Shown here piece after piece: positions 58,953 to 64,000 of a DNA stretch of 64,000 bases; the first letter of the stretch is position 1, and the number at the start of each line of letters is the position of its first letter. The position numbers were made by a program, and so were the translations under genes. The DNA is taken from positions 48,209,971 to 48,273,970 of the forward strand of contig CM055107.1 in assembly GCA_029204225.1 (NCBI GenBank), given 5' to 3'. The notes under the pieces were generated by a model. It saw only the letters and a list, made by a program, of their open reading frames with translations, did no database searches and was not told the DNA's origin. The stretch is from Diphasiastrum complanatum. Taxonomy: Eukaryota; Streptophyta; Lycopodiopsida; Lycopodiales; Lycopodiaceae.

Positions 58953-60239
58953 CTAGTTTATAGATGCCTCCAAATTTAGATCCAAATGCAGTATCTCATC
59001 ATTATTCTTGATAGTACAAGTATCAACTTTGAATTTTACATCAAGGCCGTTATCAAGAAATTGGCCAACACTAATGAGATTCTTAGTAAGCTTAGGCACA
59101 TAAAGCACTTTAGAAAGAGAAAGAACTTTAGAGGATGCAGGCTTTAAGGGAATATTCCCTATGCCTTCAATAGGACATTCAAAATCATTTGCAGTGTATA
59201 TTGATTTCTTGACTCTGTCATAAGGTGCAATAGAAGAGAAAGAATCCTTGGAGCTACACATATGTGAAGAGGCTCCACTGTCAATATACCACAAGCCGTC
59301 CTTCTTGAAAGGAGTGGATGAGAAGCTAGAGACCATAAGAGATCCCTCTCCATCACTTGCAATAGTGTCTTCCTTATCATTGGTGATGTTGGCTTGCTTG
59401 AGTTGATTATTCTTCTTGAAGCAATTGGTGGCATAATGGCCTTTATTGCCAGAATAAAAGCACTTGATCTTCTTCTTCTTGAGCTTGGATGATGAAGCAT
59501 TAGAGGAATCATCTTCCTCCTCATCTTTGTCTTTGGATTTGGATTTGTTCTTGCTTGAGGATTGTTGAAATTGGTTCTTGCTCCTCCCTTTGTGCTTGTC
59601 CTTGGCAAAGAGGGCTTTGCCATCATTATGAGTGAGAGAAAGCTTGTCCATCCTCAAGAGCTTGTACTCTTGTCTTGATTCTTCATAAATTAGCACATTT
59701 TGGAGAGCCTCCAAACTTGGTAGCTCCTCCTTAATGGCATATGATTGGACAAGGTTATCAAATTCACTTCTCAAGCCATTGAGAATGACTTGGACTAGCT
59801 CATTTTGATTAATGGAATCACCAATGCAAGCAAGCTCTCTATGAATATCTTTTACTCTCAAAACATAACTAGATGCACTCTCATCACTCTTTTGGCTACT
59901 TTGAAAGATTTGATTTCTAAGAGTGAGGAGCCTAGAGGTGTTTCTAGCCTCATAGATAGTCTTGAGGCAATCCCAACTTTCTTTGGTTGTTGTACAAGTA
60001 CCTATCTCCCTCAATATCTCATTAGAGACATTCATCTTAATGTAGTGGAGAGCCATCCTAGATCTCTTTTTGTATTTTTGAACCTCTTGAAGAACTTGTG
60101 GTTCTTCTTCAAGGCCAAGAACTATGTCCATCACGTCTTGAAGGATCAAGATGGACTCCATCCTCATCTTCCAGATTAAATAGTTTGAAGTGGACAATCT
60201 TTCACTTGGTTCCAACAAAGATAAACTCATTGAAGCCAT
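58953..60239 (-). pseudogene. copia gag and protease, copy B
   Basis: Starts at ATG 60,237-60,239 (MASMSLSLLEPSERL) and is open for 428 codons to LNLEASIN. Gag core first, lysine-rich stretch (SKNKSKSKDKDEEEDDS), zinc knuckle CFYSGNKGHYATNC with its second Cys replaced by Ser (codon at 59,451-59,453), then protease WYIDSGASSHMC. The pre-integrase continuation is in another frame from about 58,985, as in copy A. So copy B has an unbroken gag with a damaged knuckle, and copy A a good knuckle behind a stop. Confidence 0.95.
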
Positions 60240-60974
60240 TTTAAGTGAAGAAAACTCAAATGATGAACAATAAATGTTGCTACACACTCTCAATAGGATC
60301 CAATAATGAAGTACTATCTCCTCTTATGAAAGATCTTGCAACTATTTGTGAATTGATTCTCAATAGCTACTCAAATCTCTTTAAAACAAGATCTATTTCA
60401 TATCAAATGATGGAATATAGACAAAGTTAGGATCATTTACTCTTAGCATGTGTGAAATACACTAAGTAACCAAATTTGACTCAAACTCACTGATATTGCA
60501 TGAAACAAATCGGCTATAATCTCAAAACAATGTCTAAATCATTTATAGATGAGATTGGTAACCATACAACTGTGAACAGAGATCTAACAAGCAATCTCTT
60601 GACCAAACCAAAAGTGTCCACCCAGGTCTAGGTTCCCTACCTAACCCTCTTCAAAAGCTTATAACTTCTGATTGGCTCAACCAAATGGAATGAAACTGAT
60701 TGCATCAAAAACTAGACAAAAATAGCTTCAAAACAAGCTATCAGGCAAGATAAATAGATCAAGCATGAGAGAGAACTCTCAATCTGAAATTGGATATTCC
60801 TCACACGTGTTTGAGCACCTGATTCCGTACAGTACCAGGTCAGACCCAATCAATGCCCTGTTAATCTCTTTTGATCCAAAGTTAGACAAGATAGCTAGGA
60901 AAATGGATCTTGACAAGCTCAAGATTGATGAAAAGTTTTCACTTAAATGGATCAAAATGAATGGTAACCTTAGG
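60240..60974 (-). other. 5' untranslated leader of copia copy B
   Basis: Between primer site and gag ATG, no minus-strand frame of interest. 60,240-60,811 is shared with copy A; 60,812-60,974 is only here. Confidence 0.85.
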
Positions 60975-60989
60975 TAGACTCTGATATCA
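60975..60989 (-). promoter_or_regulatory. Primer binding site of copia copy B
   Basis: On the minus strand TGATATCAGAGTCTA abuts the LTR end. It is the initiator-Met site with a G to A change at the third base (usual TGGTATCAGAG). Confidence 0.85.
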
Positions 60990-61613
60990 TGTTGATTTCA
61001 CACGTGTGGACTGTCCACAACATGTACTTGTGATCTCCTAAGGTGTGTAGATGCACCAAGATCAAGACTAGATTGAGATTCAAAATCTATCTTTGATTAT
61101 ATGGCAAAAAAAAACTACTACATGCATAGAAAATCATCATGAGCTCTCGGGTAGAGACAAAAAGCTAGAAAACCAATTACTCACAAAATCCACTCAATCT
61201 CAAAATCAATTAGATCCAAATGAGGAGTACAATGATACTAGTAGATCCACATGCTGGCACTATGCTTGAGTATGATTAGACCACACTTTGCCACCTCTTA
61301 ATCCTATTGGACCATTGATCCATTCACCTCTAAATTCTATTGGACCATTTTCAAGCAAACCTCAAATTCTATTGGACCCCTCAAGGTTCCACCTCTAAAT
61401 CCTATTGGACCTCTTAAATTTCATGAAACAAAAGTATTACACTTGTCTACACTCTAATTGGCATGAGTATAGCCTCTTACTCTATTTTGGCTAAATAGTG
61501 GCATTACAAGTGGAAATGGGTAATTTGCCATCTATGCCAAATTTGGTCCTAACTTGATATAAAAACATAAGACCCCTATATCTAACATAGATAATCTTTT
61601 TCATTTCTTCACA
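60990..61613 (-). repeat. 5' LTR of copia copy B, structurally divergent (624 bp)
   Basis: Same ends and framework as the 3' LTR, but about 85 bp are deleted near 61,128. An insert near 61,255-61,360 raises the number of 'CTATTGGACC' motifs from two to four (near 61,303, 61,336, 61,370 and 61,400). Length is 624 against 642 bp. Confidence 0.92.
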
Positions 61614-61618
61614 TGAGA

Positions 61619-62241
61619 GTCATCATCCTACACGAAAGAAGTGCAACAATAATCAATTAGAACAACTAAATATCCTCTCTCATCATGAAGATTGCCAAAT
61701 ACATACAAGATAAATGTGCATGCAATCATTAGCAATGTTAAGTTTGCAAACATCAAGCATCGTGAAAGATAGATACATAAAACTCATCAAAGAACCGACT
61801 TTGGGCCACACAAATAATGACTCTCTCTTGATTTGTCCATACATGTGACCGTGTGATATAGCAATATGTCGCTCTTGTCGCAATGCATACTTACATTATG
61901 TACATGGGCATGGTATTCTCTGGTATATCTAGGCCTCCCTCCAATCTGTGATGGTCCAGCCTCATCGTTTGAATAAGAACAATCACAACTACACATATGG
62001 GCGGTTTGCCACGTGACAATACCATGCGAACCCGATACTTAATCGAAATTTTGACATTTTTCTTTACCTGGCTCTGTCACGCGTGGTAGATCTACGCCAA
62101 AAATTCTCCGGGGACCTTGCTAGTCAAATTCAGGCTGGAGGTGGGTCTGGCATTAAATGTTTTTAATCAAAAAATGACCGCCAAAATTGCTTGGCATGGT
62201 AAAGCCATCTTCATTTTATCACAAAAATGATTGTGATAGAT

Positions 62242-62290
<49 letters not shown>
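61619..62290. repeat. Probable CACTA subterminal region and (TA)n microsatellite
   Basis: TCACGCGTGG (62,077-62,086) next to GGCTCTG, and GGCATGGTAAAGCCATC near 62,191, recall the 11.9-12.2 kb motifs. (TA)n at about 62,245-62,289. It stands just past the Tnp2 stop. 61,619-61,990 shows only short unsupported frames. Confidence 0.45.
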
Positions 62291-62291
<1 letters not shown>

Positions 62292-62930
62292 TATTTGTCA
62301 TCACAAGATTCAAATTCATCAGCCAATACATCTTGCAACTCATCTCCGCTTAGATGATTTTAATCATCACTATAGTAATCGGACCCTCTCTCAATATTGT
62401 CATTTGTGTTAGAATCATTCGTTTCATTTAAAGTATTTTCTATAATATTTAGAGAGCTTGAAGATATTTCTATATCCGCATCAACCATGTTTGTGTTGTC
62501 AATATTCAAGTCCTCCATTTCATTCTCAATGTATGCATTTTCAAATACATGTCTAGCGCCTGGCTTTACTTGAACAACATACCACCACTTGTTGTTTAGT
62601 CAATCCGGTTGAAAAAATACTTGCAAATTTAACAATGCTAAGTTAAAAAATTTGTGCCAACATGGAACTAAGGTCCACAATAGTTAATCGTAATGAAATA
62701 GTGTATGTTACTGATTATGATTGAGAAAAAATGAATGTCATGTGACACACATGTTCACAATGACGAGACAAGACCAATGTGTCTGAATAATCCATGCTTA
62801 ATGTCTTGGTTGAATTGATAGCAAAAAATCCACTACGATCTCTTTTCACGAATGTGTCTGAATAATCCATGCTTAATGTCTTGGTTGGATTGATAGCAAA
62901 AAATCCACTATGATCTCTTTTCACGTAAAA
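62291..62930 (-). pseudogene. CACTA Tnp2 C-terminal (DUF4216) fragment
   Basis: On the minus strand the frame from 62,924 reads RSGFFAINSTKTLSMDYSDT and TLVLSRHCEHV, fitting the DUF4216 pattern 'GF..V......DPFVLASQA.QV'. Further down LNLQVFFQPD, a TGA in place of the usual Trp, LNNKWWYVVQVKPGARHVFE and an acidic tail (DADIEISSSSLN) end at TAG (62,291-62,293). A second stop lies near 62,360. The gap of about 0.1 kb may be an intron (AACTTAG acceptor on the minus strand). No transposase core is inside the window. Confidence 0.65.
62776..62925. repeat. 75-bp tandem duplication within the Tnp2 remnant
   Basis: 62,776-62,850 and 62,851-62,925 differ at a few bases. Because 75 is divisible by three, the protein simply repeats a 25-residue block (GFFAINPTKTLSMDYSDTFV / GFFAINSTKTLSMDYSDTLV). 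Confidence 0.93.
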
Positions 62931-63160
62931 GAAGAAACTAGAACATGTGGAATCAAGCCTGCATTAGATTCTTTTAAGTCTCCTACTCACACATGTGATT
63001 ATTATAATCTGGATGTTCACAATAAAACATGCAATAGCCAATTAAATTGTTTGTTTTTCTTTCTATGCATGAAGGCTATGTTTTTTTTTGCATGTAATAA
63101 ATTGATCCAAGATGGCATACTACATTTCAACACACCAAACAAAATGCATGAATTGTTAAA
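62931..63160 (+). other. Short unrecognised region
   Basis: A plus-strand frame (62,910-63,293) crosses it but has no recognised motif. No other signal. Confidence 0.4.
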
Positions 63161-63645
63161 AACTTGTGAGGTCCCTGTATTTGGAAATCATAAGAGGTTT
63201 TTACATGAAGTCAAAGAAGACCAAATCAAAGAAAACTTACATGTGCAAAATTTAAGATTACAACATTTGGAAGACTTCACTTACAAGGCATAATAGCCAA
63301 GCCCTAGCCTTAAAAGTCCTAACAGTAAAGCCAAGCATTAAAAGTCTAGACCGCCACCACATATTAGCCATCAATGTTAACTTTCTTCTAGTATCAACTT
63401 GTGAGGTCCCTGTATTTGGAATTGATAAGAGGTTTTTACATGAACTCAAAGGAGACCAAATCAAAGAAAACTTACAAGTGCAACACTTGAGATTTCAACA
63501 TTTGCAAGACTTCACTTACAAGGCCTAGCAGCCAAGCCCTAGCCTTAAAATCCCTAACATCCAAGCCATAGCAAAGCCAAGCCTTAAAATATTAGACCAC
63601 CACCACATATCAGACATCAACATTGACTTTCTTCTATAGTCCATT
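63161..63645. repeat. Tandem duplication of about 235 bp
   Basis: AACTTGTGAGGTCCCTGTAT begins at 63,161 and 63,396. Both units run through 'AAGAGGTTTTTACATGAA', 'TTCACTTACAAGGC' and 'CCAAGCCCTAGCCTTAAAA' to 'GACTTTCTTCTA'. The plus-strand reading TCEVPVFGNHKRFLHEVKED / TCEVPVFGIDKRFLHELKGD is kept in both before stops (FTYKA). This suggests a former exon or just a repeat. Confidence 0.9.
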
Positions 63646-64000
63646 GATCAACCTCAAAACACAGTAACATAGTAATACCTTTGCAAAGCAAGGCCAAAAA
63701 TTGTTTTCAGGATTTTTAAAAATTGGTCGAGAATGCTAAATTTTATCTTCCTGGAAATTTCCCAATCAATTCAAAATCTCAATCTGAATTTCCTCAATAC
63801 AAATCTCATAGGAACTATTGGATTAAGATTAGGATACATGTGCAAGCAACCCAAGGTAAGGTAATTAGGCACTTGAATCTAAATATAAGTAGTTTTCAAA
63901 ATCTCCTAATTGGTAAGTTCCAAAAGGTGCTGAAAAAAAAAACAAAACACCTCAAAGACATCAAATAAAAGTCAGCACCATTTGCATAAGAAATTCAACT
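63646..64000. other. No gene seen
   Basis: AT-rich. One short plus frame (63,723-63,968) without motif. Confidence 0.5.

Larger units (their letters stand above)
55605..61613 (-). mobile_element. Ty1/copia element, copy B, both LTRs and target duplication
   Basis: TGAGA at 55,600-55,604 and 61,614-61,618 flanks a 6,009-bp element. On the minus strand the order is 5' LTR (61,613-60,990), primer site, leader of about 0.74 kb, gag-protease, integrase, RT, RNase H, polypurine tract, 3' LTR (56,246-55,605). This gene order is the copia signature. The body is broken by shared and private mutations, so it is not autonomous. Confidence 0.96.

Noticed and set aside
62227-62412. Plus frame starting in the TA repeat
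   Set aside because: Begins with isoleucine-tyrosine repeat translation and lies opposite the Tnp2 tail.

Overview
The window is plant nuclear DNA made almost entirely of transposable-element remnants. The evidence is Ty1/copia elements primed by initiator-Met tRNA, Ty3/gypsy gag, protease, reverse transcriptase and integrase pieces, CACTA (En/Spm) Tnp2 fragments, GT..AG introns, long CT/CA and TA microsatellites, and AT-rich spacers. I cannot name the species. I see no rRNA, tRNA, CRISPR or operon, and no intact gene of known function.

The layout is dominated by three copies of one segment. Arm 1 (1-10,319) is inverted relative to copy B (49,724-57,630). Copy A (19,723-31,412) and copy B (42,530-60,811) are direct duplicates. 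All three carry the same copia family at the same target site (flank TGAGA, or TCTCA on the other strand), so that insertion is older than the duplications. Copy A has lost 5.36 kb that arm 1 and copy B keep (B 50,137-55,500) and lacks a further 1.64 kb (B 46,011-47,649). Copy B has lost about 0.43 kb (A 22,479-22,906). A 3.0-kb non-autonomous copia element (4,945-7,973, duplicated site GGCTA) lies in arm 1 only. Copy B still shows the empty site, so this insertion came later.

Between the duplicated blocks: 10.5-16 kb holds a gypsy integrase tail, two CACTA Tnp2 fragments in opposite orientations and a divergent Ptta/En/Spm-like second gene. 16.9-18.4 kb is a gypsy-type gag with three zinc knuckles, followed by a large microsatellite. 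31.4-37.3 kb holds gypsy gag, protease and RT pieces on the minus strand, plus a tandem array of 148-bp units that each carry a primer-binding-site-like motif. 39.1-41.4 kb is a tandem pair of about 1.14 kb. 61.6-64 kb holds a CACTA Tnp2 C-terminus and two short tandem duplications.

The only part that looks like a non-transposon gene is a duplicated multi-exon block (A 21,212-23,629; B 43,999-46,010). Three consecutive phase-0 exons stay open in both copies. The block is flanked by inverted repeats made of a different copia fragment. I could not assign it to a family. No gene here can be shown to work with another. The window's value is structural: a relative chronology of insertions, duplications, deletions and repair scars. 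I found no convincing new functional system. The best candidates for a second look are the unidentified exon block, the 255-codon frame in the small copia element, the telomere-repeat scar at 4,020 and the primer-site array at 36.25 kb.
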